64,000 nucleotides of DNA, taken from assembly GCF_001270745.1 (NCBI RefSeq), contig NZ_KQ434752.1:351125-415124 (forward strand), in the 5' to 3' direction. Shown one piece after another: positions 54,738 through 63,989 of this stretch. Every line of letters begins with the position of its first letter. The stretch's first letter is position 1. Below the pieces are notes generated by a model. The model had not been told where the DNA came from and made no database searches. It saw only the letters and a program-made list of their open reading frames with translations. Source of the DNA: Jiangella muralis. GTDB lineage: Bacteria; Actinomycetota; Actinomycetes; Jiangellales; Jiangellaceae. The translations under genes and the position numbers were made by a program.

Positions 54738-56384
54738 TCAGGGAAGCGCCGCCGCGGCGTGTGCGTCCAGCAACGTCAGCGGTAGTGGGCCGGCGCCGAG
54801 CACGGCGTCGTGAAAGCGGGCCAGGTCGAAGCGCGACCCTTGCCGCCGGGTCGCGTCCGCCCGGATCCGCACGATCTCCAGCCGGCCGATCAGGTAGGCC
54901 AGGGCCTGGCCCGGTGTCACGATGTAGCGGTCGACCTCGGCGTCGATGTGGCCGGGGCTCAGCGGTGAGTTGTCGGCCAGGTACCGCTTAGCCCGGTCCC
55001 GGCTCCAGCCCAGCGCGTGGATGCCGGTGTCGATGACCAGACGGCAAGCCCGCAGTGAGTCGAACGACAGCATCCCCACCCGGTCCAACGCGCTGCTGTA
55101 CAGGCCCATCTCGTCGGCCAGCCGTTCGGCGTAGAGGCCCCAGCCCTCGGTGTAGCCGGTGATCGCCGCGGTGCGCCGGAACTCCGGGAGGTCGGCGAGC
55201 TCGGCGACGAGCGCCATCTGGAGGTGATGACCCGGCACGCCCTCGTGGTAGGCGAGGGCCTCGACCTCGTAGCGCGCCCATGCACGAGGGTCCGAGACGT
55301 TGACGACGAAGCTCGCGCCCCGCGAGCCGTCCTTCGTCGGGCGGAAGTACTGGCCGAGCGAGCCGCTCGTCGCCGTCTCGACCGAGCACGTGGCCGCCGG
55401 GATCCGCCCGAACCAGCCCCGAGCACGATCGTTGGCCCTCGCCAGGGCGTGCTCGGCCGCCCGCACGAGGTCGTCACCGCTCTCGAAATGGAGTGCTGGA
55501 TCCTCGCGTAGCCGGGTGAGGACCGACGCCACGTCCGCCACCCCGAAGATCTCCCGGCCGAGAACGGCATAGTCCTCGGCCAGAGCCGCGACCTGCGCGA
55601 GCCCGATCTCGTGGATGCGCTCGGGCGTGAGATCGGTCGTGGTGTGCGCCCGGACGAGGGTGGCGTACGTCCGGTCGCCGTCGTCCAGCCAGCAGAGCCC
55701 ACACCGCTCGTCCGGCCGCGCGGACGGTGCGGCCTGCTCCACCAGCGCGCCGGCGTAGGCGTTCAGAGCGGGGCGCACGACCTCGGCGACCACCGCACGC
55801 AGGTCCTGCCGGAGGGCAGTGCGGTCGACGAGCCGCGGCAGCGCCCCGACGGCCAGGAGCGGGTCGTCGTCGACCGGTGTGCGCAGCCAGGCCCGGACGC
55901 CGTCGACGGTCCCGCGCACGGCGAAGGAGACCGGAGTCCGCCTGGCCGCACGGCCGGCCCGGAGGCGCTCCACGCGGTCACGGAGATTGCGGGCGAACGC
56001 GCCGTACTTCTCCGGCAGGGCGCGAGCCACCTCGGCCGACGGGAGCGACAGCTTCGAGACCCTGCCCGGCAGGGCCGCGACCGGCCCGAAGAGCGGGTCG
56101 ACGTCCAGTTCGGCGAACCGGCATTCGAGCACGTCGGATCTGGTCGCGGCGTCCCAGGCGAGGACCGCGGCGTCGAGCGACGCGGCGGTTCCGTCCGGCG
56201 TGCGCGCGACCGTCGCGGCAGCGCGGGCGATCCGGCCGGCCTCGGCGCGGACGGCGTCCTCGGCCTCCTCGCTGACGTCCTCGAACAGGGGCGCCACCGA
56301 GTACTCACCGATGAGGTGCGCCCATGTCGGTTCCGCGCGGTACCGAAGCTGCTGATACCGGTTGCCCAGATCCTCGACGTCCAC
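54738..56384 (-). CDS. DUF885-family putative zinc peptidase
   Basis: 548 aa. The zinc motif H-E-x-x-H-H appears as YHEGVPGHHLQMAL, with the downstream ligand region GYTEGWGLYAERLADEMGLY. These motifs are diagnostic of DUF885 proteins, which are predicted metallopeptidases. GTG 56384 follows GGAGGAA. Divergent from the Opp operon and convergent with the amidase, so it is probably a further cytoplasmic peptidase for the imported peptides. Confidence 0.85.
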   Translation of the reverse strand: MDVEDLGNRYQQLRYRAEPTWAHLIGEYSVAPLFEDVSEEAEDAVRAEAGRIARAAATVARTPDGTAASLDAAVLAWDAATRSDVLECRFAELDVDPLFGPVAALPGRVSKLSLPSAEVARALPEKYGAFARNLRDRVERLRAGRAARRTPVSFAVRGTVDGVRAWLRTPVDDDPLLAVGALPRLVDRTALRQDLRAVVAEVVRPALNAYAGALVEQAAPSARPDERCGLCWLDDGDRTYATLVRAHTTTDLTPERIHEIGLAQVAALAEDYAVLGREIFGVADVASVLTRLREDPALHFESGDDLVRAAEHALARANDRARGWFGRIPAATCSVETATSGSLGQYFRPTKDGSRGASFVVNVSDPRAWARYEVEALAYHEGVPGHHLQMALVAELADLPEFRRTAAITGYTEGWGLYAERLADEMGLYSSALDRVGMLSFDSLRACRLVIDTGIHALGWSRDRAKRYLADNSPLSPGHIDAEVDRYIVTPGQALAYLIGRLEIVRIRADATRRQGSRFDLARFHDAVLGAGPLPLTLLDAHAAAALP

Positions 56385-56476
56385 CAGCCCGGTTCCTCCG
56401 CTGTCGGTTCGACGCGCCGCGCACGCTCGGCCATACGGTCAGGTGAGAGGTTAGGGACCGGCCTCACCAGCGCGCT

Positions 56477-56492
56477 TGGGTCGAGCCACCAT
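56477..56492. promoter_or_regulatory. Weak TGGTG-N6-CACCA-like site upstream of the Opp operon
   Basis: TTGGG-N6-CACCA matches only the right half-site exactly. It lies between the divergent DUF885 and peptide-binding-protein starts, where a regulon site would be expected. Reported as a low-confidence candidate. Confidence 0.25.
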
Positions 56493-56615
56493 CGACCGCG
56501 GGCCCGATTGTGGGGCCGGACAAGACGCGGCGCCGCGTCGTGGCTTCAATCGTGGTTCACATCATCCGGCGCCGATCCGGCTCACCCCGTCGGCCGCACA
56601 GGAAGACATACGACA

Positions 56616-58220
56616 ATGGTCCGAAACCGTTCTGTTCGCATCTCGGTGCTCGCACTCTGTGCCACTGTCGCGGTCGCTGGTTGTGCTGGCGAAACGAGCA
56701 GTGGCGACTCTCCGAGCGGCTCGTCCGGCGAGTACGTCGACGGGGAGTCGCTCACGATCGCGATCGACAGCGACCCAGGCTCGCTCGACCCGCAGCGCTC
56801 CGTCAACAGCGTCAACCTCATGATGAGCGTCTTCGCCTACGACACCCCCGTCAAACTCCTCGACTCCGGTGAGGTCGCGCCCAGCGTCGTCACGTCGTGG
56901 AGCGGCGAGGGCACCTCCTACACGTTGACCGTTCGCGACGGCGTCACCTGCTCGGACGGCTCGCCGATGGACGCACAGACCGTGGCCGACAACATCAACT
57001 ACGTGGCCAACGCGGCCAACGCCTCGCCCATGCTCGGGGTCGCGGTACCCGCCGCGGCCACGGCGACGGGCGACAACGCCGCCGGTACCGTCGAGGTCAC
57101 GCTCGAATCCGGGGCCCCGTTCTTCCTCCAGAACCTGGCGGAACTGCCGTTGGTCTGTGCACCCGGCCTCCAGGACCGCGACTCGATGAGCGCCGCCTCC
57201 ACCGGCTCAGGACCGTTCGTCCTGTCGAAGGCACTGGCCGGCAACGAGTACGAGTACACGCTGCGCGACGGCTACGCCTGGGGGCTCGACGGCGCCTCGA
57301 CCGACGAGCCGGGCCTGCCGGAAACGGTCACGTTCAGGGTCGTCGACAGTGCGACGACGACGGCCAACCTGATGCTCAGCGGCGAGGTCAACCTCGCCCA
57401 GCTGGGCGGTACGGACATGCAGCGGCTGGAAGCCGGCGGCCTCTTCTCCGACGGCGGCGTCATCGTCAATGACGAGCTCACCTTCAACCAGGATCCCGGA
57501 GAGCCGACGGCCGACGTCGAGGTCCGCCGTGCGCTGGTCGCCGCCCTGGACATGGACGAACTCGCCCAGGTGTCGACCGGTGGCCTGGGCGAGCGGGCCA
57601 ACGGGCTGCTGACGGATCCGAAGATCTGCAGCGGGGACACGGTCACGCCGAACATGCCGGCGCACGACCCCGAAGCCGCGGCCACGATGCTCGACGACGC
57701 GGGCTGGGCGGTCGACGGCGACGGAGTCCGCGGCAAGGACGGCGTACCGCTCTCCGTCCTGTTCGTCTACGACAACGAGGACCCGGAGACCGCCGCGACG
57801 GCCGAGTACATCGGCCAGCAGTGGGGAGAGCTCGGCGTTGACGTCACACTCAACGGGCAGTCGTTCACCGAGCGGTCCGACGTCGTCTTCGGCGGCAAGG
57901 GGCCCTGGACCGCGACCCTCATCGGCCTCGGTGTGAGCAATCCGGCCACGCTGATGCCGTTCTTCTCGGGTGCCACTCCGCCGGAGGGGATCAACTACGG
58001 GTCGATGAGCAACGACGTCTACGAGAGTTCGATCGCCGCAGCACAGCTGAAGTCGGGCACGGACGGGTGCGACGACTGGAACACCGGCGAGGGTGCTCTC
58101 ATCAACGAGGCGGACATCACCCCGATCTCCGTCATTCCCTACCTCTTCTGGGGCAACGGAGTGGAGTTCGACGTCGTCGCCCGCGTGCTGGAGCCCACCT
58201 CACTGCGTGTGCTCGGATAA
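56616..58220 (+). CDS. Peptide-binding lipoprotein of Opp/Dpp ABC importer
   Basis: 534 aa family 5 solute-binding protein. The signal peptide SVLALCATVAVAGC ends in a lipobox (VAGC). The start of the mature protein, LTIAIDSDPGSLDPQRSVN, is the family 5 signature. ATG 56616 is preceded by AGGAAG. Binds oligopeptides or other peptide-like ligands outside the cell. First gene of the four-gene transporter operon. Confidence 0.92.
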   Translation: MVRNRSVRISVLALCATVAVAGCAGETSSGDSPSGSSGEYVDGESLTIAIDSDPGSLDPQRSVNSVNLMMSVFAYDTPVKLLDSGEVAPSVVTSWSGEGTSYTLTVRDGVTCSDGSPMDAQTVADNINYVANAANASPMLGVAVPAAATATGDNAAGTVEVTLESGAPFFLQNLAELPLVCAPGLQDRDSMSAASTGSGPFVLSKALAGNEYEYTLRDGYAWGLDGASTDEPGLPETVTFRVVDSATTTANLMLSGEVNLAQLGGTDMQRLEAGGLFSDGGVIVNDELTFNQDPGEPTADVEVRRALVAALDMDELAQVSTGGLGERANGLLTDPKICSGDTVTPNMPAHDPEAAATMLDDAGWAVDGDGVRGKDGVPLSVLFVYDNEDPETAATAEYIGQQWGELGVDVTLNGQSFTERSDVVFGGKGPWTATLIGLGVSNPATLMPFFSGATPPEGINYGSMSNDVYESSIAAAQLKSGTDGCDDWNTGEGALINEADITPISVIPYLFWGNGVEFDVVARVLEPTSLRVLG

Positions 58221-58252
58221 GTGCGGCGGTCCCGGTTCTGGAAGGAGCTCGA

Positions 58253-59221
58253 GTGAGGTCGTCGTTCCGCGCGAGGCACCCCTGGCTGGTGTTCCTGACC
58301 CGGCGGCTCGGCCGGTTCGTCGTCTCCATGGCGGTCGTCGTCACCGCGGCGTTCGCCATGGTGCACGCACTGCCGGGCGATCCGGTCCGTGCGGCTCTGG
58401 GGCTGCGGGCATCGCCGGAGACCATCCGTGCCACGCGTGAGCAGCTAGGGCTCGACGACCCCCTGTGGCTGCAGTACGTGGACTACGTGCGCGGCCTGCT
58501 CCACCTCGACCTCGGCATCTCCCTCGACAGCCAGACACCGGTCCGGGAGGTCATGGCGCAGCTGGTGCCCGCGACCGTCAAACTGGGCCTGGCGGCCTTC
58601 GTGGTGTGCATCGTGATCGCGATACCGGTGGGCCTGCTCATCGGTATCGCGACCCGAGACGGCCGGGGCCGCACCGTTCACCTCGGTTTCGGCGGTCTGA
58701 CGGGGCTCGCGCTCTCCGTCCCCGACTACCTGCTTTCCGTCGGTCTCGTGTTCGTCTTCTCCGTCTCGCTCGGAGCGCTGCCCGTGGCGGGCATGACCGG
58801 TGCGGCATCGTTCGTCCTGCCCGTCATCGCCCTGGTGGTGGGCCCCGGCGCCTATCTGGCGCGGATCGTCCGGGCCGAGACCCAGGGGGTGCTCAGTGAG
58901 GACTACATCCGCACCGCCCGCGCGAAGCGCCTCCCGGCTCGCGTGGTGTATCTGCGTCACGCACTGCCGAACACGCTGACTCCCACGCTGACCGTGTGCG
59001 GCATGATCCTCGCGTCGATGCTGGCCGGCACCGTGCTCGTCGAGAGCGTGTTCGCATGGCCAGGCATCGGCGCCGAGCTCGTTGACTCGGTGCTCGTGAA
59101 GGACTACCCGATGGTCCAGGCCGTGGCGCTCTTCTTCGGGGCCGGCATCCTCCTCATCAACCTCGTGGTGGACGTCGCGATCGCCGCCTTCGACCCCCGT
59201 TCGACGATCAAGGAGAGCTGA
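58253..59221 (+). CDS. Oligopeptide ABC transporter permease (DppB/OppB type)
   Basis: 322 aa, six membrane segments. FVVSMAVVVTAAFAMVHALP and GDPVRAALG open the protein, the usual DppB N-terminus. The EAA-like loop is AETQGVLSEDYIRTARAKRL. GTG 58253 follows GGAAGGAG. It ends one base before the fused permease/ATPase gene. Confidence 0.93.
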   Translation: MRSSFRARHPWLVFLTRRLGRFVVSMAVVVTAAFAMVHALPGDPVRAALGLRASPETIRATREQLGLDDPLWLQYVDYVRGLLHLDLGISLDSQTPVREVMAQLVPATVKLGLAAFVVCIVIAIPVGLLIGIATRDGRGRTVHLGFGGLTGLALSVPDYLLSVGLVFVFSVSLGALPVAGMTGAASFVLPVIALVVGPGAYLARIVRAETQGVLSEDYIRTARAKRLPARVVYLRHALPNTLTPTLTVCGMILASMLAGTVLVESVFAWPGIGAELVDSVLVKDYPMVQAVALFFGAGILLINLVVDVAIAAFDPRSTIKES

Positions 59222-59222
59222 C

Positions 59223-61184
59223 GTGTCCTGGTCGCGCCGCACCCGGCACCATCTGTCGTCACCGCTCGGCATCGTGACGGCCGGGCTGCTTCTCCTCCTC
59301 CTCGTCACCGCGATCCTGGCGCCGCCGCTGCTGGGCGACCGCGCCGACGAGATCGTCGTGGGTTCGCTCCAGTCGGGATCGTCGGCGGAACACCCGTTCG
59401 GCACCGACGCCCTCGGGCGCGACGTCTTCACCCGGACGCTGGTGGCCACCCGGATGTCCCTCGTGCTCGCCCTGCTCGTGGTGGCCATCGGTGTGGTGGC
59501 CGGCCTGATCATCGGCGCCGTCCCGATCGTGCTGGGCAAGCGTGCCGGCCGCGTGGTGGTCGCGGGCCTGAACCTGATGGTCGCCTTCCCCGGGCTGCTG
59601 CTCGCGCTCTTCCTCGCGATGATCTTCGGCGTGGGCGCACGCGGCGCCGTCCTCTCGATGTCGATCGCCTTCGCGCCATCGTTCGCGCGGCTCACTCACA
59701 CCACCGCGAGCGGCATCGCGAACGCCGACTACGTCTCCGCCGCGCGGCTCCTGGGTGTCTCGCGGTGGCGGATCCTGACCCGCCATGTCATCCCCAACAT
59801 CTCCGAACCCCTGATCGTGAACATGACCAGCCAGGTCGGAGCGGCGCTGCTCAGCATCTCGGCGCTCTCCTACCTCGGGTTCGGCGTCCAGCCCCCGTCG
59901 TATGACTGGGGCCGCATGCTGTCCGACGGGCTGCCGGCCATCTACACCAACCCCGCGGCCGCACTCGCGCCGTGCATCACCATCGTGGTCGCCGGGCTCA
60001 CCTTCGTCCTCGCGGGCGAGCTCCTCACCCAGATCCTCGGCGGCCACCACCATGGTCACCTGCGGATGCCGTCCCGCCTCTCGCGCCGCCAGGGCCCGGA
60101 GGCCGCCGCGCCGACGCGATCGGCGGACGACGGCGACGAGGTGCTGCGGCTCGACGGACTGACCGTCACGATGCCCGGCGAGACCACGCCGTTCTCCCCG
60201 GTCACCGACGTGAGCCTGCGGATCCGGCCTGGCGAGATCGTCGGCCTCGTCGGTGAGTCCGGCTCGGGCAAGAGCCTCACGGCCATGGCGGCGGCCCGGC
60301 TCATCTCCTATCCGGGCCTCGCCGAGGCCGACGTGCACCGGATCAAGGGCCAGGAGCTGCGGCTGATGCGCTCGCGCGACCGCGAGCGGTTGCTCGGCAC
60401 CTCGCTCGCGATGGTCTTCCAAGACCCCATGTCGTCGTTGAACCCGACACTCAAGGTCGGACGGCAGCTCGCTGAGGTCGCCGAGACCCACGAGGGCCTC
60501 GGGCGCCGGGATGCGTGGCAACGGGCCGTCGACAGGCTCAGCGCGGTGTTGATCAGCTCGCCGGAGGTGCGCGCGAAGCAGTATCCGATGGAGTTCTCCG
60601 GCGGCATGCGCCAGCGCGCGTCGATCGCGATGGGCCTGATGGCCCAGCCGGCGTTGATCATCGCCGACGAGCCGACGACCGCGCTGGACGTGACCGTCCA
60701 GCGGGAGGTGCTCAACCTGCTTCAGCGGATCTCCGAGCAGACGGCCGCCGCCGTCCTGCTGATCAGCCACGACATCGCCGTGGTGGCCGAGACCGCTTCT
60801 CGGGTCCTCGTCATGTACGCCGGCCGCGTGGTCGAGGAACTGCCCGTGAGCGGGCTGGTCACCGATGCGGCACATCCGTACACCCGCGCGCTGGTCGCGA
60901 GCATCCCCGACATGTCGACGGACCGGTCGCAGCCCCTCGCGAGCATTCCGGGCCGGCCACCGCACACCGCCCAACTGCCGGCGGGGTGCGCGTTCGCCCC
61001 GCGTTGCGGCTACGCGGACGACCAGTGCCTCGAGCACCGGCCCGAGCTCGTGGACTCGGGTCGAGGCGGCGCGGTCGCGTGCTGGCACCCGCTGCTCCCA
61101 GCCGGCCGGGCGCCGCAGGGTATGGCCGGGCCGGCCTCCGTCCCTGCGAGCGCGCGCCGCGTGGCCGCCGAAGGCGAGGTGTGA
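59223..61184 (+). CDS. Fused oligopeptide ABC permease (DppC) and ATPase (DppD)
   Basis: 653 aa. Residues 1-275 are the DppC permease (HPFGTDALGRDVFTRTL, then DYVSAARLLGVSRWRILTRH as the EAA loop). A 30-residue linker leads to the ATPase: Walker A GLVGESGSGKSLT, signature FSGGMRQRA, Walker B LIIADEP, and the Cys-rich C-terminus CAFAPRCGYADDQC seen in DppD. The fusion is in frame and both halves look complete, so it is real, as in other actinomycetes. GTG 59223 follows AAGGAGAG. Confidence 0.92.
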   Translation: MSWSRRTRHHLSSPLGIVTAGLLLLLLVTAILAPPLLGDRADEIVVGSLQSGSSAEHPFGTDALGRDVFTRTLVATRMSLVLALLVVAIGVVAGLIIGAVPIVLGKRAGRVVVAGLNLMVAFPGLLLALFLAMIFGVGARGAVLSMSIAFAPSFARLTHTTASGIANADYVSAARLLGVSRWRILTRHVIPNISEPLIVNMTSQVGAALLSISALSYLGFGVQPPSYDWGRMLSDGLPAIYTNPAAALAPCITIVVAGLTFVLAGELLTQILGGHHHGHLRMPSRLSRRQGPEAAAPTRSADDGDEVLRLDGLTVTMPGETTPFSPVTDVSLRIRPGEIVGLVGESGSGKSLTAMAAARLISYPGLAEADVHRIKGQELRLMRSRDRERLLGTSLAMVFQDPMSSLNPTLKVGRQLAEVAETHEGLGRRDAWQRAVDRLSAVLISSPEVRAKQYPMEFSGGMRQRASIAMGLMAQPALIIADEPTTALDVTVQREVLNLLQRISEQTAAAVLLISHDIAVVAETASRVLVMYAGRVVEELPVSGLVTDAAHPYTRALVASIPDMSTDRSQPLASIPGRPPHTAQLPAGCAFAPRCGYADDQCLEHRPELVDSGRGGAVACWHPLLPAGRAPQGMAGPASVPASARRVAAEGEV

Positions 61185-61185
61185 C

Positions 61186-61935
61186 GTGCTGGAACTGCGC
61201 AACGTCGTGGTGACGTACGGTTACGGCCGCCGCGCCGTCAGAGCCGTCGACGACGTGAGCCTGGCCGTGGCAGCCAACTCCATCGTCGGGCTCGTCGGCG
61301 AGTCCGGGTCCGGCAAGTCGACCCTCGCGAAGGCGGCGGTCGGGCTGGCCCCACTGGCCTCTGGAGCGATCGCGTGGAAGGACGTGGAGTTCAACCCGGC
61401 GACGCGCAGTCGCGGGGACCTCATCAGCCGGCCCCTGCAGTACGTCTTCCAGGATCCGTACGCGTCTCTCAACCCGCGGATGAGCGTGGGCGCCTCGATC
61501 TCCGAGGGTCTGCGCGGGCCGAGTGGACAGGCGCGATCAGGACGCATCGCCGAACTGCTGGAGATGGTGCGCCTGGATCCGAGCGACGTCAACAAGCTCC
61601 CGCGACAGCTCTCCGGCGGGCAGCGCCAGCGCGTTGCCATCGCGCGTGCCCTCGCCGCCGATCCTCAGATCCTGATCGCCGACGAGATCACGTCCGCCCT
61701 CGACGTCTCCGTCCAGGGTGCCGTGCTCAACCTGCTCAAAGAGATCCAGTCCCGCACCGGAGTCGGAATCCTGTTCATCTCGCACAATCTCGCGGTAGTC
61801 CGCTACATGGCAGGCTCGATCGCTGTCATGAAATCCGGACAGCTCGTCGAGTATGGGCCGACGGAGGCCGTCATCGAACGCCCATCGCACCCCTACACCA
61901 GGCGACTGTTGGAGGCCGTCCCGAGTATGGCGTGA
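61186..61935 (+). CDS. Oligopeptide ABC transporter ATPase (DppF/OppF type)
   Basis: 249 aa. Walker A GLVGESGSGKSTLAKA, Q-loop VFQDPYASLNPRMSV, signature QLSGGQRQRVAIARAL, Walker B ILIADEITSALDVS and H-loop FISHNLAVV. It is short for the family and lacks the C-terminal Cys-rich extension. GTG 61186 follows GCGAGGTG. Final gene of the transporter operon and the right edge of the peptide cluster. Confidence 0.92.
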   Translation: MLELRNVVVTYGYGRRAVRAVDDVSLAVAANSIVGLVGESGSGKSTLAKAAVGLAPLASGAIAWKDVEFNPATRSRGDLISRPLQYVFQDPYASLNPRMSVGASISEGLRGPSGQARSGRIAELLEMVRLDPSDVNKLPRQLSGGQRQRVAIARALAADPQILIADEITSALDVSVQGAVLNLLKEIQSRTGVGILFISHNLAVVRYMAGSIAVMKSGQLVEYGPTEAVIERPSHPYTRRLLEAVPSMA

Positions 61936-62004
61936 CGCACGGTCGACGATCAGCTGCACGAGGTTCGGTGAAGAGCGCATCGTGGACGCCACTCCTCACC
62001 GAGC

Positions 62005-62058
62005 CAGCTCAAGCGTCGCATGAAGCGTGAGTCCAGGTGGGCGAGTCCCCCCACGGAG
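62005..62058 (+). repeat. 54-bp imperfect direct repeat, right copy
   Basis: Partner of 34708-34761, with the identical core at 62028-62052. It lies 70 bases after the last Opp gene and before the integrase. The rest of 61936-62156 holds no gene I can support. Confidence 0.8.
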
Positions 62059-62156
62059 TTGCCCACTCACCCCGCGCGTGCTGGCGCGCCGTGCTGCTCG
62101 GAGACGTCGTCGGAGGACTACGTCGTGAATGCCATCCATGCCCTTCCGGCCATCGT

Positions 62157-63335
62157 TCAGGTGCGGCGGAAGGCCTCGTCGAGGATATCCGCGGTGGCTG
62201 GATTCACCATCTCGTTGCGGCGGATGTAGTGTGCGATGGTGATCTTGGTGTCGCTGTGGCCGAGGAGCTCCGCGGCCAGGTTGACGCCGGCAGCCTCGTT
62301 GACCGCGGTCGCGACCGTGCGGCGGAACGCGTGCGGGGTGACGCCGTCGATCTCAGCCAGCTTCATGACGCGGCGGAGCTGGCGACGCACGTTGTTCGGG
62401 GTCAGTGGTGTTCCGTTGCGGCTGCAGAACAGCAGCGCGTCCGGGGACCGCTCCCCCATCACCGCGAGCCGCTGGCGAACCGCTTCGGCCGCGTAGGACG
62501 GCAGGGCCATGGTCCGACGGGACTTGGCGGTCTTCGGGTGGTCCTGGCGGTGCGCTGGCTCGCCACGGCGGGTGACGATCGTTCCGGCGATCCGCAGCGT
62601 TGGGGGCGAGCCGGCGACGTCAACGTCGCAGCGCCGGATCGCGAGCACCTCTCCGATGCGGGCCGACGAACCGAGCATGACCTCGATGATCTGCCCGAGC
62701 TGACCGTCGGGACGAGGGCCCGACCGCGATAGTCCGGACTCCCAGTGCCGGACTGCGGCGCGGACGGCGTCGACCTCGGCCACCGTGAGCGCATCCGGAG
62801 TAGACGGGGTGCGGTGCAGGCGGGAGATGTGATCCATCGGGTTCCTGGGGATGATCTCGTGCCGGACCGCCAGCGCGAGCGCCAGCCGGAGGACGACGCG
62901 GGCGTGCTTGGCGCGGCTGTAGCTCTGCTTCGCGAGCTGCTTGATGAACCGGTCGCAGCGGGCGACACCGATCTCGCGGAGGGTGAGCTCGGCGAAGGTC
63001 GGCAGGACGAGGGTGCGCATGTCGCGCTCGTAGAGCTCGCGTGTGGACGGTGACAGCCGGTCCTCGAGGTCGAGGTCTTCGAGCCAGTACTCCACGAGGG
63101 CGGGGAACCCGCTGCCCGGTGTGAGCGCAGTGAACGAGCCCTGGAACAGCGACCGCTCGGACAGCTTCACCTTCAATGCCCGTTCGGCGGCGGGCTCCGT
63201 GTCAGCGGTGGCCTGGACGATACGCGTCTTGCCGTCCCAATCCCGATACCGAGTCCGTGCCTCGACGCGTCCTCGGGCGGTCCGGCGGTGTGTGATCTCG
63301 CCAAAGGTGCCGATCGGCAGACGGGGCCTAGGCAT
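62157..63335 (-). CDS. Tyrosine recombinase (integrase)
   Basis: 392 aa. The N-terminal SAM-like core-binding domain covers about residues 70-170. The catalytic domain has Arg in SSARIGEVLAIRRCDV, H-x-x-R in TPHAFRRTVATAV, and GHSDTKITIAHYIRRNEM with the nucleophile Tyr. All are intact, so it should be active. It catalyses site-specific integration or excision, probably at the tRNA-Pro fragment at 63743. Six bases separate it from the excisionase gene. Confidence 0.93.
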   Translation of the reverse strand: MPRPRLPIGTFGEITHRRTARGRVEARTRYRDWDGKTRIVQATADTEPAAERALKVKLSERSLFQGSFTALTPGSGFPALVEYWLEDLDLEDRLSPSTRELYERDMRTLVLPTFAELTLREIGVARCDRFIKQLAKQSYSRAKHARVVLRLALALAVRHEIIPRNPMDHISRLHRTPSTPDALTVAEVDAVRAAVRHWESGLSRSGPRPDGQLGQIIEVMLGSSARIGEVLAIRRCDVDVAGSPPTLRIAGTIVTRRGEPAHRQDHPKTAKSRRTMALPSYAAEAVRQRLAVMGERSPDALLFCSRNGTPLTPNNVRRQLRRVMKLAEIDGVTPHAFRRTVATAVNEAAGVNLAAELLGHSDTKITIAHYIRRNEMVNPATADILDEAFRRT

Positions 63336-63341
63336 CGCGGA

Positions 63342-63602
63342 TCACCCCGCCCCAGGCTCGCGCTGCGCGGCCAGCCAGGTCCGCACGTCCGAGACCGCGA
63401 ACTTGAGCCGCTTCCCGAACCGGAACGCGGGCGGACCCTTCCCGTGGGTGCGCCAGTCGTAGATCGTCGTCACCGGGACACCGAGATACTCGGCCAGCTC
63501 CTCGACGTCGATCAGTGGTTCCAGGCCCCACGGGCCCGAAGACTCCGCCATGTCGTCCATGCCGGCCAGGTGCGTGGCCGACACCCTGACGACCAGGGGC
63601 AT
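63342..63602 (-). CDS. Excisionase-type MerR/HTH_17 DNA-binding protein
   Basis: 86 aa. LIDVEELAEYLGVPVTTIYD followed by WRTHGKGPPAFRFGKRLKF is the helix-turn-helix with wing of small excisionases. It directs the integrase toward excision. Start uncertain: ATG 63602 gives 86 aa, ATG 63557 gives 71 aa, and neither has a clear Shine-Dalgarno sequence. Placed immediately before the integrase as in pSAM2-like elements. Confidence 0.85.
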   Translation of the reverse strand: MPLVVRVSATHLAGMDDMAESSGPWGLEPLIDVEELAEYLGVPVTTIYDWRTHGKGPPAFRFGKRLKFAVSDVRTWLAAQREPGAG

Positions 63603-63742
63603 CGACAGCCGACCCGCAGCAACCGAGCACGACGCGACGAAGCGCCGCCGAGCGGCAGGGTTTGTGATGGGTTTTCGATGGGCGGTTCAAATTCCACCTA
63701 CCAGGAAGGTCCTGGGAACCGCCAACTACCAGGACCGATCCG

Positions 63743-63785
63743 TCGGGCTGACAGGATTTGAACCTGCGACCCCCTGACCCCCAGT
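63743..63785 (-). other. 3' half of tRNA-Pro(GGG), putative attachment site
   Basis: On the minus strand it reads from the anticodon loop (GGGGG) through the T-arm (CGCAGG-TTCAAAT-CCTGT) to CAGCCCGA, as in actinomycete tRNA-Pro(GGG). The 5' half is missing and the flank to its right has no acceptor partner, so it is a fragment. pSAM2-type elements integrate into tRNA-Pro, and int and xis are adjacent. Confidence 0.75.
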
Positions 63786-63989
63786 TGCCCTCAACTGCAT
63801 TTCGCCAGGTCAGCAATCTGCGCGCCGCGTGCCACAGGAAGGCCCTGCGTGCAGGACGTGCATGCGGGTGACCCGCGGTGGTCCCCATCTGGTCCCCGCG
63901 CGCCATGTCCCTTGTAGTCGCCCCCGGCCGGTGCTGGACACACCGGGCCGGGGACTTGATCCCAACCTGAGCTAAGCAGGAGGAGACCC

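Noticed and set aside
55611-58220. 869-residue plus-strand open frame across the DUF885 gene and the peptide-binding protein
   Set aside because: The first 335 residues are the antisense of DUF885. The binding protein has its own signal peptide, start and ribosome site at 56616.
59223-61184. Permease-ATPase fusion as a lost stop codon or assembly error
   Set aside because: Both domains are complete and joined in frame by a linker, and such DppC-DppD fusions are usual in actinomycetes.
63743-63830. Complete tRNA-Pro gene
   Set aside because: The 5' acceptor strand matching CAGCCCG and the D-arm are absent to the right.
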